Shown: in pieces, positions 11,251 to 23,000 of the stretch | Layout: each line of letters starts with the position of its first letter | Numbering within the stretch: the first letter of the stretch is position 1 | Assembly (NCBI GenBank): GCA_003290165.1 | Contig: QNQO01000529.1 | Span: forward strand, 496,001 to 560,000 | Length of the DNA: 64,000 bases | Source: Berberis thunbergii | Taxonomy: Eukaryota; Streptophyta; Magnoliopsida; Ranunculales; Berberidaceae | Reading direction: 5' to 3' | Notes under the pieces: generated by a model | Database searches by the model: none | What the model saw: only the letters and a program-made list of their open reading frames with translations | Told to the model about the DNA's origin: nothing | Program-made: the position numbers and the translations under genes

Positions 11251-12412
11251 GGCAAGAGGACACAACTCACTGCTCACTCTACTTACCAGGAGGATGAAAG
11301 AGCCTGGGCAAGAGGGAACAACTGAACAAGGCAAAGGTTTTGATGCAAGTTGTGTGCAAATTAACACTCTTTTTATAGAGCACTCTATAAACATTTATGG
11401 AAATTATTTGGTAAAACAATGGATGGGAACACAAACCTTTTTAATAAATGTGAGAATTGGTTGAATGAAAATAATGACATAAACATAAATGGTAATATTT
11501 CAAAAAGATAATTATTAGGAATATAGATCGCATGCGCTCGGGCGTAGTGTTAAGTTAAGAAAAGAACGCTAATCACCGATGAGTCTAATCTATGTTCGCT
11601 GAGATCTTTATGATGCCATTTATAATGAAATTTTAAGAGATGTAGTATTTTTTAAGTCTACGTTCGAGTGCAAAATGTTTGGCCTCACTGGATAAGAATT
11701 ACGGATGACTAAGAATGCAAGACTAGTAAACCACTTTCAAACTCCATTACTATGGTCAGCGAAATCAATTTGTAACAATAAATCTTTAAAAAATCATTTG
11801 GTACCAAATAATCTTTAAAGTTTTAGGAAAAAAAAAAGGGAATCAAATGAAATCTGATACTCAGATAAGGACAAGAATTAAAAAGATTTTTCCGCTCTAT
11901 TCAAATTTTATGAAGCTGGCACCAATAGTCCAAACTCCAGTTATTATCATGTAAAGCATCTCCAACCATGGGATGGATGGAAATAAAAATGTAGAATTTT
12001 TTTTTTTTTTCATTTTCATCTAAAGTTATTATTATTTAGAGCAACCTCGAATATTGTAATGTTAAGCTTATGATAGGGTTAAAATATAGGTGCTTACGAC
12101 TCAGCTTGTATAACTTGTGTTGCAAACTATCAAAAAGAACTTTAAATGGATATGCACTGGTGATGGACAAATGTGTGCAGTTTGAACTATTAGAGCATTT
12201 TGAGGAGATCAAGGTTGTCTAAGGATGAGTGCTATCAACCTCTTGACACGATATGCATAACCATTTGAACAACAAATTTGTGTCTCCCATTAGTTTTAAC
12301 AAAGGATGTTCAATCTTAAATAATAGGTTTGTGACTTTGGTTGATGACTCAAGATGTAATAGTTAAAATCAAAATTGAAAATTAACATCACCCAAGGAGC
12401 AAAAAGTTCTCA
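11251..12412. other. Promoter side of the GRAS gene and AT-rich spacer
   Basis: The first 740 bases are duplicated upstream of the broken GRAS copy. A T-run lies at about 11998-12010. No other gene or element end was recognised up to the CACTA-like terminus at 12413. Confidence 0.4.
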
Positions 12413-12540
12413 CTATAAGAAATTGGCAATTTAGCGACGGTTTGAAAAACTGTCACTAAATACTTTATTCAACGACGGTTATTTAACTGCTAAAGAATTA
12501 TATCATTTAACGACGGTTATAGGTAATTGCGACGGTTTTG
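12413..12540 (+). mobile_element. Terminal fragment of a CACTA (En/Spm) element
   Basis: CACTATAAGAAATTGGCAA followed by repeated GCGACGGTT/AACGACGGTTAT blocks matches the CACTACAAGAAA terminus and subterminal GCGACGG repeats of plant CACTA elements. No opposite end (TTCTTGTAGTG) was found downstream, so only one end appears to be left. Confidence 0.5.
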
Positions 12541-12589
12541 ATCGTCCTTATAAATAAAACATCAATTTTTTATAATCAAATGTGAAAAA

Positions 12590-14556
12590 TGCTGATTTAT
12601 TTGGATCCCTTCTCTCACTTGTCTCACACCAGAAGCAACCAACCAAACAAAGCCCTTTTATATCTCTCGCACACATCTTCTTCCTCATCGTCATCAACAA
12701 CAACAAAAGCAAAGAGAGTCAAAGCCAAGCCAAGCCTTCCTTCCTTCGTGTTTTCTTTCTTTCATCAAAGGTTCGACATTTATCCTTTCTTTTAATATAG
12801 TTCTCTAGGGGTTTCGATTTCGTTTGTATTTGGATTTCGTGGTAAACCCTAGCTTCTCGATTGCGGTGTGGAGATTGGAACCCTAGATTTTTGAAAAAGT
12901 GTGTAAAGGTTTGAATTTTTTTTTTCCCCTATTTGGGGGGGTTTTGAAATCCTAGAAAATTTGAATTTTTTGGTTCAAAACTTTTTATTTTGGCAGCTAA
13001 TTAGGTGGTTTTTATTTTAGATTTGAAAATTTCAATTTGGGTTTTTGCATGGTTGAGGTTATAAGTAAGGGGGATTTAGTTGAAGCTCAATTGCCAGCTT
13101 GTTTACTTAGTTGATTTTGTTTTCTTTTGTTTGTGTTGTATATGCTGTAAAGAATTCAAATTAAAAGATAGGAACGAAGGTACCAATTGTTCTTGGGTTG
13201 AGTCACGGACTAGGTCGCTTTCTTTAAGACGTTTCGCGGTTCTGCCCAAAATTGTGCAAGTAGTCTAGTAGCCTCGCCGTCCCCAGAATAAAACAGCCCA
13301 GAATCTTCTCTGTCTCGTTCAAACAATTGCACTGTTGATGAACGGAATACTATCCACCCTTAATCTCTTATTTGCTTGGAATCACGAATACAAGGCATAC
13401 AATTTAACAAAACGAAAAACACTTCTTTGATTGAAATACTAAATGAAATAACTGATAGCAAAATGGAAAAGTCTTGTTCTCTCTAATTGCAAAACGAAAT
13501 GCTCTTGTTTGCAAAATATTTTTTCTTTTTTTCTTATGTGTTTAAACTCTAACATTGTGTTGTATTTATAGGGAGAATACAAATTCGTTCAAATACGAAA
13601 ATCCGGATAAGTGCATTGACAAAACAAAAGCCTCGGCCAGATTCATTGACACAACAAATGCATGGAAAACGTGGGGAAAATCCAAACGTGGAAATCGCAC
13701 TTAAAAAACGTGGAACCAACCCGAACCGACGGCGGCGGCGGCGGCGGCGGGCGCGAGAGTCTATCTCTTCCCTCATCACAAAAGTGGTATCCCCAAGGGG
13801 TCCAAACCCAATTCTAACCAATCTTCTTATAAACTCTTCCACTATGAGTTGTATAGAATATGTGGGACTAAAAATAGAGAGAGATCTAGAGATCGAAACC
13901 TGATACACACCCATTTTCTTTTATTTTAAAAAGCCACATTTCCAACAGTTTGTTTCATCTAATGAGTTTGCTTCTGGTGTTGTTTTGTTTTCCCTCTGTT
14001 TTTGTTGGATTGGGATTTGAATTAGTGAAGGAAATTGATCGACTAGATCTTTGTAAATAATCTCTCCCTCGTTCTTCTTCTGGAAGTATTGGACACTATG
14101 TTATTGGTTAAACTATATATATATATATATAAAATATGTGTCTTGTATTCAACTAATCCGAGTGGGTTAGTATATTTGGAGATTATTGTGTTATTGCATT
14201 GCTTTGGTTTTTTGTTATCCAAATGATCTTATGTTAATTTATATATTGTTCTTGCAGGTCCCAACAACTCCGCCACTGGCAATCCAAGTTTCAAACCTGG
14301 ACCCCAGTCACTTGGTTGTTTGATCTTTCAAATCAAACAAGTGTTTGTGTGTGTGTTTGATTGAGTGATTTCAATTTTGTATAGATGAGATTGCGTAGTT
14401 GTTCCCGAATTTGTACACCCAGCCAGCCATCCGCCTTACTTGTTTCAAGTGATGACTTGGTTTCTGGATTGAATTAGAAGAAGTTGAAGATCGGTGGTGT
14501 TGTGTTTTCAGGAGATCAAGCCTGGTGGACACAATGTGATCTCTACAATTTACGGT
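12590..14556 (+). other. Candidate transcript leader with introns, no protein recognised
   Basis: 12600-12770 has the look of a plant 5' UTR: C/T-rich, with CATCTTCTTCCTCATCG and CAA/CAAC tracts. It is followed by AAAGGTTCGAC, a possible donor. Telo-box-like AAACCCTAG motifs follow at about 12844. A possible acceptor TTCTTGCAG precedes 14258. The next segment has a 30-codon frame, MRLRSCSRICTPSQPSALL... (14385-14477). A second acceptor TTTTCAG precedes GAGATCAAGCCTGGTGG (about 14513-14556), itself followed by GGTAGA. I cannot assign a product and found no continuing coding exons. It could be a gene whose body was lost, a non-coding RNA, or chance. Confidence 0.3.
13134..13947 (-). mobile_element. 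Solo LTR with perfect 5-bp target duplication
   Basis: The 814-bp unit starts TGTTG and ends CAACA. It is flanked by GTTTG at 13129-13133 and 13948-13952. Read on the minus strand it has a TATA-type CTATAAATAC promoter (around 13570) and a C/G-rich (CCG)n tract, as in Copia-type LTRs. No internal region or second LTR is present, so it is the product of LTR-LTR recombination. It lies in the presumed intron of the candidate transcript above. Confidence 0.85.
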
Positions 14557-14899
14557 AGATTCAATTTACTTTGCTTGTTTTGAAGATTGGTTTAGTGAGT
14601 TTTTAAAAGTGAGAAAGTGAAGTTTTCTTGTGTGGTAGATTATTACTTGCAAGATCGAGCCAAGGGAAGTACATTGTACGGTTTCAAAGGTGGACCTGCT
14701 AAAATCATGAAGTGCAAATAAAGTTAAAAACTTATTTATCCAAACTTCCTCTTCGTTATCCTTTAGATTCTTATGCTTAGGTCGTACTTTCGACATTCAT
14801 CTTGTTTGACCGGAAGATAATTTTGCAACATTAGCTAGGGGTATTTCAGTCTTATGCAAACATAAATTTCAGCCAAACAACCTCCCCTTCCCCCTTTAT

Positions 14900-17800
14900 G
14901 TGATCTATTAAATTTTTATATTTGGGCAAATTCCAACCGTCTTTTATCTCAAATCTAAAACACCATTCTGATTTGTTATATATTAGGGTATTCTCATGCC
15001 TTCAGCACTCAAATTGTTTGATAGAAATAAAATTTTCTACTTTGACCAGGGGTATTTTAGTCCTATGCAAACTTTACTCTACATACATTTTTTAGGTGAA
15101 TACCCCCACCATCCCCACTTTCGCCTCAGCCAGTTTTGAAGTGCAAGTCGATTATAAAGTAAAAATATATACTATAAACATTAGGGTTACACTCGGTTAA
15201 AATAAAAGGCAGTTGGGGGAGAAATTTTTTTAATTTTGCAAGTGAGTTCTCCCTGAAACTTTGAATTTTTCAAAACATGAAGTTGTGGGTTTTTGTTTAA
15301 ATGTGCATTAAGACAACCAAGTAAACATGAACTTTGAATTCCAACGATACAAAGTTTACCAAAATTTGACAACCAAGTAAATAGTTATGACAATTTTAAT
15401 TTTGAAAAAAAAATGCAAATATTTTTTCTCGTCGTCACATGTACATTCGACCAATTTTTTTTCACCATTTTATTTTATATTTTCTTTGCCCTTCTCAATG
15501 TTTAATATTTATAAACATGTCATTATAAAAAAATGAATCTAAACCCTCAATATATTTCTCAACTTTCAATCTTAGCCATATTTTATCTTTAATTCCTTAT
15601 GAACAGTGAAACACCATTCTGATTTGTAAGATAGACTAGGAATTCCTTGTGCCATTGGCACTCTATATACATTTTTGAAGTGAATACCCCCACTTTTGCC
15701 TCAGTCAGTTTTAAAGTGCAAGTCGATTCTAAGGTAAAAATATAAACTATAAACGTTAGAGTTAGGCTCGGTCAAAATCAAAGTCAGTTTTGGGGAAATT
15801 TTCAAATTTTGCGAGTGATTTCTCTTCAAACTTTGAATTTGCCGAAACATGAAGTTTTATTGTGCATTAAGATGCCCAATACGATCTTTTTTCCCAGTAT
15901 TTGAAAAATATTGACAAATACTAATGACGTGAAATGCATTAACTATTTTTTAATAGTAAAATATATATTTTTTAGTTTTTAGCGCTTGTATTGATTATTG
16001 GTTTCAATCGAAAGATTTTCAAAAATGCATTCCAAATATACTAAGTTTATCGAAATTCGACAACCAAGTGAATATTTTGGACAATTTTAATTTTGAGAAA
16101 AAACACACAAAAATTTCTCTCCCCACCACATGCACATTCCACCAAATCTTCACCAATTTTCATTTTCTTTGTCCTTCTCAATGTTTTATATTTACAAACA
16201 TGTCATTACAAGAAATTAATCTAAACCCTCAATATTTTTCCCATATTTCAATCCTAGCCATATTTTATCTCCAACTCCTTATGAATAGTGAAACACCATT
16301 CTGATTTGTAAGACGGACCAGGGTATTCTCGTGCCTTCGACACTCAAATTGTTTGATCAGAAGAAAATTTTCTACTTTGGCCAGGGGTATTTCAATCCTA
16401 TGCGAACATTACTCCACATACATTTTTGAAGTGAATACCCCCACCATCCCCATTTTTGCCTCAACCAATTTTGAAGTGCAAACCGATTTTAAGGTAAAAA
16501 TATATACTATAAACGTCAGAGTTAGATTTGGTCAAAATCATTGTGGGTGAAAATTTTCAAATTTTGCAAGTGAGTTCTCCCTCAAACTTTGAATTTCCCA
16601 AAACATGAAGTTGTGGGGTTTTTGTTTAAATGTGCATTAAGATGCCCATTTTTGTTTCTATTGTGATCGGCTAGTCTCATGTTTTTTGAAATATATTGAC
16701 AAACTAATGACGTGAAATGCATTAGTCGTTTTTAATAATAAAATATATATTTTTAATTTTTTATCGCTTATATTGATCATTGGTTTCATTGAAAATATTT
16801 TAAAAAAATGCAATCCGACGATACCAAGTTTACCAAAATTCGACAACCAAGTAAATATTTATGACATTTTTTATTTTGAAAAAAAAAAACACACACACAC
16901 ACACACAAATTTCTCACCCCTGCCACATGCACATTCAATCAACATTTTTCATTACTTTTTCATTTTATTTGCACTGCTCAATATTTTATATCTGCAAACA
17001 TGTCATTATATGAAATGAATCTAAATCCTCAATATATTTCCCAACTTTCAATCCTAGTAATCTTTTATCTCAATTCTTTATGAATAGTGAACACCATTCT
17101 AATTTGTAAAATAGACTAAGGTATTCCTTTGTCGTTGGCGTTCAATTTTTGATAGGAGGAGAGTTTTCTACTTTGATCAGGGGTATTTCAACCCTATGCG
17201 AACATTAATTTTAGCCAAACACCCTCTCCTCCCCCCTCTATGTGATCCATTAAATCTTTTATTTGGGGTAAATCTCAACCGTCTTTTATTTTCAACCTAA
17301 AACACCATTTTGAATTGTAATATAAACTAGGATATTTTCCGTGTCTTTGACACTCAAATTCAATCTGAGCCTTTAGATGTGTGACGATTAGAGTTGGTTG
17401 GGGTTTAAAAGTTAAACAACTTTGTTCTCCAACCTTCCTCTTTGGCTGAATGCAGGGGCGGATCTATGTGTAGCCTAAGGGAGTCAATTGTTTCCCGTAT
17501 CTTTTTGAAAAAAACCACTAAGTTACTTATATTTTTTTATATTGCCCTTTTTAAAAGTTTAGATTGCCATTTTTATATACAATCTTGGCTCTCGACTCTA
17601 GGTAATTTTAAAACAAAGATTTTTGTTTTATGTTTTTTAAACCCGCCCTCACCAATCACACTTTATTTTTTTAATATCTTTTTTTAATTCCTACAAACCC
17701 ACCCACCATCTCTCTCATTTATTTTGTTTAATATCTCTATCTATTTTAACTCTCATCATATTTATATTAAAAAATTTAATTGGGTTGGAAACCATCTCAT

Positions 17801-18800
17801 TTTTTTTTTTTAATATCTTTCTATTTTAACTCACACCATGTTCATATTAAATATTTTAATTGAGTTGGGGACCGGGGGAAGAAAAATTATACATTTCTAA
17901 GATTTTTTTTAATATCTCTATTTAATATCTATATTTTGGATTAAATAATATGACGGGGAGGGGGATGTGATATGTTTTGCTTTCTTTCTAATTTCTCAAA
18001 ATCAAAAGCAATCATTTGGGTTTGGATTGGGCATTTGAAAAACATGGTGGTCGTAGATCGATTCAACTAAGCTGTTGTTTGTCTACTTCGCCTGAGCTAG
18101 CCCAAAAGGAGGAAGCTCTCCATTCAGTCCAGTGTAGAAAAGAGACACTATCTAGGCTATTGTTGCTACTATTACTTGGACTTGGATTGTACCGTCTTTA
18201 ATGCCTCAAAGCCAAAAAGTCAGAAAGAAAGCCAGAGGTCCAAGATCTGCTCCTCGCCAACTCTCATTTTATACAACCATGTCTGATTTTGTTTTATCCA
18301 AGTAAAAAAGGTAAGCGCTTAATTAGCTACCTACAACTGAATTAATCATCCATGTATATTGTTTGTATAGTCAAATAATTGTGTACGTTGTGCCCCCCTT
18401 TGTCTGCAAGGTTCAAGGTCTGCTCCTCGCCAACTGGTTGAATGTACCTTATAACTTGAAATGCATTACACATTTTTTTGAAAATGCATACAGCGTAATA
18501 TAATTAATTGAAAAGTTCTAAGCATTTGTATTGATCATCGATTTCGTTAGAAAGATATTCGAAAATGCATTTCAACGACACCAAGTTTGCCAAAATTCGA
18601 TAAAAATGAACATTGTTATGACATTTTTCATTTTGAGAAAAAAGGCAGCGCAACAATTTCTATCTCCCCATGTACATTCCACATAATTTATTTCAATCTT
18701 TTGGTTGTTTTCTTTTGCTCCTTTATATGTTTCACATTTACAAATTATACCATTATAGAAGATATGACAAAAACATTATCACTCATGCTCAAGTGTGGTT
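14900..18800 (+). repeat. Array of diverged about 0.65-0.8 kb direct repeats
   Basis: Marker phrases recur in the same order. ACACCATTCTGATTTG-like sequence is at about 14961, 15611, 16292, 17091 and 17303. GTGAATACCCCCAC is at about 15097, 15681 and 16430. AAGTTTACCAAAATTCGACAAC-type sequence is at about 15350, 16045, 16828 and 18578. The last partial copy (18440-18780) is separated by about 1 kb of other sequence. Copies differ by many substitutions and indels. No coding content was seen. The family is not one I can name; it could be subterminal repeats of a large element or an old satellite-like expansion. Confidence 0.65.
17331..18440. other. Non-repeat interval within the array
   Basis: It begins with GCAGGGGCGGATCTATG (about 17452), which resembles a hAT-type terminus but has no partner, and then becomes very T-rich. 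A short phrase, TCTGCTCCTCGCCAACT, occurs twice (about 18248 and 18419). No gene is supported. Confidence 0.4.
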
Positions 18801-19046
18801 CCCACATACCAGATCAAAATCAACAAAACCCTATTTTTCATCGATTCCCCAAATTTTGGACAACCATCACAAACAGACAACTTGCTTCCCACTCCTCTAT
18901 AAAATTGAATCTAGCATTAGCGGTCCCTTCTCCTTCACAGTTGGTCCAGGACTAGATCCACTAAGCTCGCACCCACAGGCTCAATCTCAAAGCAAACTGC
19001 GCTCATCCACTTCCACTTAGTCTTGATAAAGGTACAGTTATTGTCA

Positions 19047-19319
19047 TTTTTTATGTTTGCTTCTTTGAGTCTACCAAGCAGGGGGGCGAAAGTTTCACTG
19101 ATCGACTTGGCAGGGAATGTTTTGGCTTTTGTGGCCTATCAGATAGGTGACAAAGTTTCAGATAGCATGATAGTAGAAGGATATGCAGTCGAAGCGACAT
19201 TGTTGCTCATCCAGGCTCAACGATGGAAGACGAGACTTCTTTTTGGAGACTCAGTGACCCTTATTGACTTCATTCAGGATGACCATTTTCAATACATCTA
19301 TCCTATGCATTGGGTCTAG
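19047..19319 (+). pseudogene. RNase H-like (RVT_3) domain fragment
   Basis: The frame includes SLIDLAGNVLAFVAYQIGD, then EGYAVEATLLLIQAQRW and GDSVTLIDFI. This follows the pattern of plant RNase H-like reverse-transcriptase-associated domains: a first strand with a D..G sequence, an E in the first helix, and a GDS/GDN strand. Only part of the domain is present, with no clear upstream partner. It probably derives from a LINE-type or domesticated RNase H-like gene. It sits directly upstream of the VPS2 promoter. Confidence 0.5.
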
Positions 19320-19739
19320 CGTTTTCTTATTTATAATATTAACGTCTGCTTTTTATGTTTTTTTTGGCAATGTAAATATATATCTAGAAACCTTAATTGT
19401 AAGACTCATCAATTGACATCGGATGCTGGCAAATTTAGTTGCAATAGTTCTTAGTTATTAATATATTGCGTAAGGTTTTTAACAAAAAAATAAAAAAAAG
19501 TGTGGTTCCTACATCAAAGTTGGGTTCCCGACTTCCCGTTCTAAAGATGGGGTTTAAATAAAATTTTGGCCTTGTGATCAAATTTTGAGACTTTTTGACT
19601 TTACAAACAAAATAGTAGAAGACAAACAATTTAGAGATCCCATCCAAATAGGCCCTACTCGATGGTGATTGGACTTTGGATGTGGTTTTGATTCCTAAAA
19701 GGACTCCCAAGTAATTTAGAAATTGCAACGGCTAGTTAT
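19320..19739. other. Upstream spacer of the VPS2 gene
   Basis: AT-rich intergenic DNA with no recognisable gene. The 97-codon minus-strand frame here shows no domain. Confidence 0.4.
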
Positions 19740-20023
19740 ACACATACATACTCTGGAACAAAAAGAAGCGTAAAGAGGAACAGGAACAGGAACGGGCACG
19801 CTCTTCCATTCCATGTTTTTTCAGAGCTATAAAACCCTAGCTGCCGCCTCTACTACACTCAGTGACTGTGACACATCTGATCTGCTGGGTTGGTGTTGTT
19901 GAAATCAGATCAGTGTGATTTCTTCCAAGATCTAGCCTTTATTGTTGAGCAGGTGAAGAGGAGAAGCTCGAAAGGAACACAGAGGTGTTACTGCTGTTCT
20001 CTATCTCAGTATCTTTCCACAAA
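19740..20023 (+). promoter_or_regulatory. Core promoter and 5' UTR of the VPS2 gene
   Basis: TATAAAA lies at 19828-19834 and runs directly into a telo-box (AAACCCTA, 19832-19839), an element common in promoters of plant housekeeping genes. A start site would be expected about 30 bases further on, giving a leader of roughly 165 bases. The start context is CACAAAATGA. Confidence 0.6.
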
Positions 20024-20063
20024 ATGATTAAGAACATTTTCAAGAAGAAAACCTCACCCAAAG
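20024..20063 (+). CDS. VPS2.2: VPS2 exon 1
   Basis: Encodes residues 1-13, the basic membrane-binding N-terminus, and ends one base into codon 14. Donor GTACTC. Intron 1 is only 72 bp. Confidence 0.93.
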
Positions 20064-23000
20064 GTACTCACTTTCTTCGCTTTCTCATCTGTCTTTGCTA
20101 TTAGATTTATCATCACATCTTCATTCCAATTCCAGAGGCACTCAGGGAAAGCAAAAGAGACATGTCAGTCGCCACCAGAGGTTTGCATTTTACTTTTTGT
20201 ATCGATTCTCCTGAAAATGTTCGTCGATTTTTTGGTTTGAAATCTGTTTCAAATTGGTTACGAAAACATCTACTAATCGAAGTTCGTTTTCCCTATGCGC
20301 TTGCCTCTTAAACCCTAACTCTCCATTTGTGTTGAGTTAAACTTAAACCACAGTTTTTCTATCAGTATTACCACTAGTAGGTTATCAAACTTTAAGAAGA
20401 CAATTTCTGTCTATTCTTGTACACCCAACAAAAAAATGAATTTAGTTGGACTATGAAAAGAAGAGCATCCTCAATTGAACTGCTTTTGTCCCACATCTGT
20501 CTATTAAGAAAACTCCCAAAAGCTCTTATTGTAGATTTGTTTTCAATAAGCTGCTAATAGAACGAGTTTGTGTCGAGTTCCACTCTCTTAGTCAATTTCA
20601 TCAAACATCTATATCTTTTTTGTGGCCGAGAGCACTTATTCTTTTTGTTAGGTATCCCCCCCGCCCCCCCCCCCCCCCCCCCCAAGTTAAAAAGACAACT
20701 TGAAAGTTAACATGCAGGCTTTGTAGTCAATTTCACGCCACAAGAATAAAAGAAAAATAACGAATAGCAATGTAACAAGTGCACCTTGGGCCTCTACCCA
20801 ATGATAAAATCCAATTAGCAAACAAAATTTATTGACTAAAATAAGGTAAGATACTAGCCATCTAAAGCTATCGGAGGTACAACAATGAAAGAATGCGATA
20901 ATACAGATTAATAGTCTAATACAATTAAAGTTTCAAGTTCGTGTATTAACAATATTTTTAAACCTAGTGATACCATCCGCCACTGCCCAACCATTGAGTC
21001 ATCACACCTTTAGCGAAATAACAAAACTTGTTGTTTATGGATTCCAACATGCCTTTAAAAACTGAACTCCCAGCCGTGTACAGACTTTTCATCAATGAGC
21101 AAGGCTTGGTAATGAATTATACTGTAATCAAGGCCAAGTGCGAAGGTGGAACCTCCATCTTAGGCACCACCTAAATGATTGGGAACTGAAGTTAATACAA
21201 ATCTCCTGAATTGATTGCAAATCACTCGATCCTCTTGATGGAGTTGATCAAATGGTGTTGAAAGATAAAACACTCTTTCACAGCTAAGTCTCTTTTTACG
21301 AGATACCATGTCAACATGAAAATCAAACAAATGCTGATTTTGACTTAAGGAGAGTGTAGCTGAAAGGGGTCCCACTGCGAGTTAGTCTATTCACCTGGTT
21401 TACTGTGGAAGTGAAACCATTGGCTGGGGAAATTTTGATTAAAAGTGGCATCTGAGGGGAAATGAGTTGCGTAATGTGCAACGACCATGATGAATCAATC
21501 GACAATCTTTTCCTCCATTGCTTGTCACAAGAGTAATATGGCTGATGTTCTTGGCAGGTTGTGGAATCTTGAAACCAGTTAATAGCACTATATTCCATTG
21601 GATCCAGGGGTGGAATGGGGAAACATATAACCAATTGGGTAGATGCTTTGGGATCGAGTCCCACATGCAATTCTTTGGTTAATTGGGAGGAGTGCAGTGG
21701 TCGTATTTTCACTCAAGTTTCAAGTTTCAAAACCCATTGATTGCATTCTCCTTTAGATTAAGTTGACAGTGTGAAACCAATCAACGACATCATATATCCC
21801 ATTTGATCCAGAAGTGGATGGGGGAACGTGCAATCAGTTTGATAGATGTTATAGGATAGAGTCTCACATACAATTCTTACGGTAATTTGGAAGGAATCAA
21901 CTGTCCTATTTAACGTGGCACATTCTCATTTGATTAGGTTGATAATGTGGCATCGGGCTTCTATTGCGAATGTTGTGTAGGACCATGACAATAGAGTCAA
22001 TAACATGTTTACTTAGGGGTCTTCAGTGTACCAGCAAAGGGTTATTTGTATGGCACTGGTTGTATTTCTCTTATTCTTTTTCTTTTCTAGTCAGAGATCT
22101 CCGTCCCTAATTTCGTGTAAATCCTACTTTTTTCAATAAAATATTTTGCTTTGCCTGATAAAAAAAATCCTAAGTTGAACAAATCATGTTTTGTTTGCAA
22201 TTCCTCTAATTGACACCTAGGGCTGAAATTAGGGGTGGGCATGGGACGGGATGGGACGAGATAGACCCATCCCTATCCCATCTCGTTCATACGAGATCGG
22301 GACGGGACGAGATTAGCGTGCTGCCTGTGACTGCTGCGAAGATTATCATCGACAAAGGTCCGACAATCCAACCATTTACTTGGGAAGTTGGCTATATAAA
22401 TAAGATGATTGAGGCAATGCAATAACAGTTCTACCCTAAAGTCCAAATTGATTAAGTACTGAGATTGTTTACACCATAACACATAACATAAGCTCCCTGT
22501 TTCAAAGGGAACTTCAACCCATCCATGTCATTTCAGTATAAAAAAACTAAGGCAACTTTTTCTTTTTCAATGACCAAATCTCTACACCATTTTGAATCAG
22601 AATTCAAGACTGTGTTTTGTTTGTGTCAAGCTTATAAACCCATGGAAAAGTCAGAAGGCAATCACTTTTTCTATATAAGGTTAAGAAAATATGCAATAAC
22701 AGGTAGCGACATTTTTCAAAAATAAAGAGAACAAAATGCAATAGTGATAGGATAAAACTCGAGAATAACGAAAATTGACTCACTCCAACTAATACGTAAA
22801 AATATTAATAATAAATATTAAAAAATTAGTTCCGGACGGGACGAAATTGGCGGGATTGAAAATCTTCATCCCATCCCATCCCATTCTAGATCGAGACGGG
22901 ACGGGATCGGGATGAAATTATTCAATCCTATTAAGACCCGAAAAAATCGGGACGGGATCGCGGGATCGGATGCCCACCCCTAGCTGAAATAGGATCCTAT

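Larger units (their letters stand above)
7660..11990. repeat. Tandem segmental duplication carrying two GRAS copies
   Basis: Unit A (about 7660-9760) and unit B (about 10170-11990) align through the GRAS coding region, the upstream region (ACTCATTTACTCACTCTACT against ACTCACTGCTCACTCTACTT) and beyond, ending in the shared CATGTAAAGCATCTCCAACCAT at about 9719 and 11948. Both units keep the same order and orientation. Unit A also contains the SINE, and divergence between units is substantial. Confidence 0.75.

Noticed and set aside
11251..11394. N-terminal extension of the GRAS protein to the ATG at 11394
   Set aside because: The 48 extra residues have no GRAS similarity, while the ATG at 11250 is conserved in the tandem paralogue.
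13549..13914. 121-codon minus frame and 95-codon plus frame with RRRRRRRR
   Set aside because: Produced by the (CGG)n tract of the solo LTR; no domain.
17452..17700. hAT-like start GCAGGGGCGGATCTATG
   Set aside because: No inverted partner or target duplication was found.
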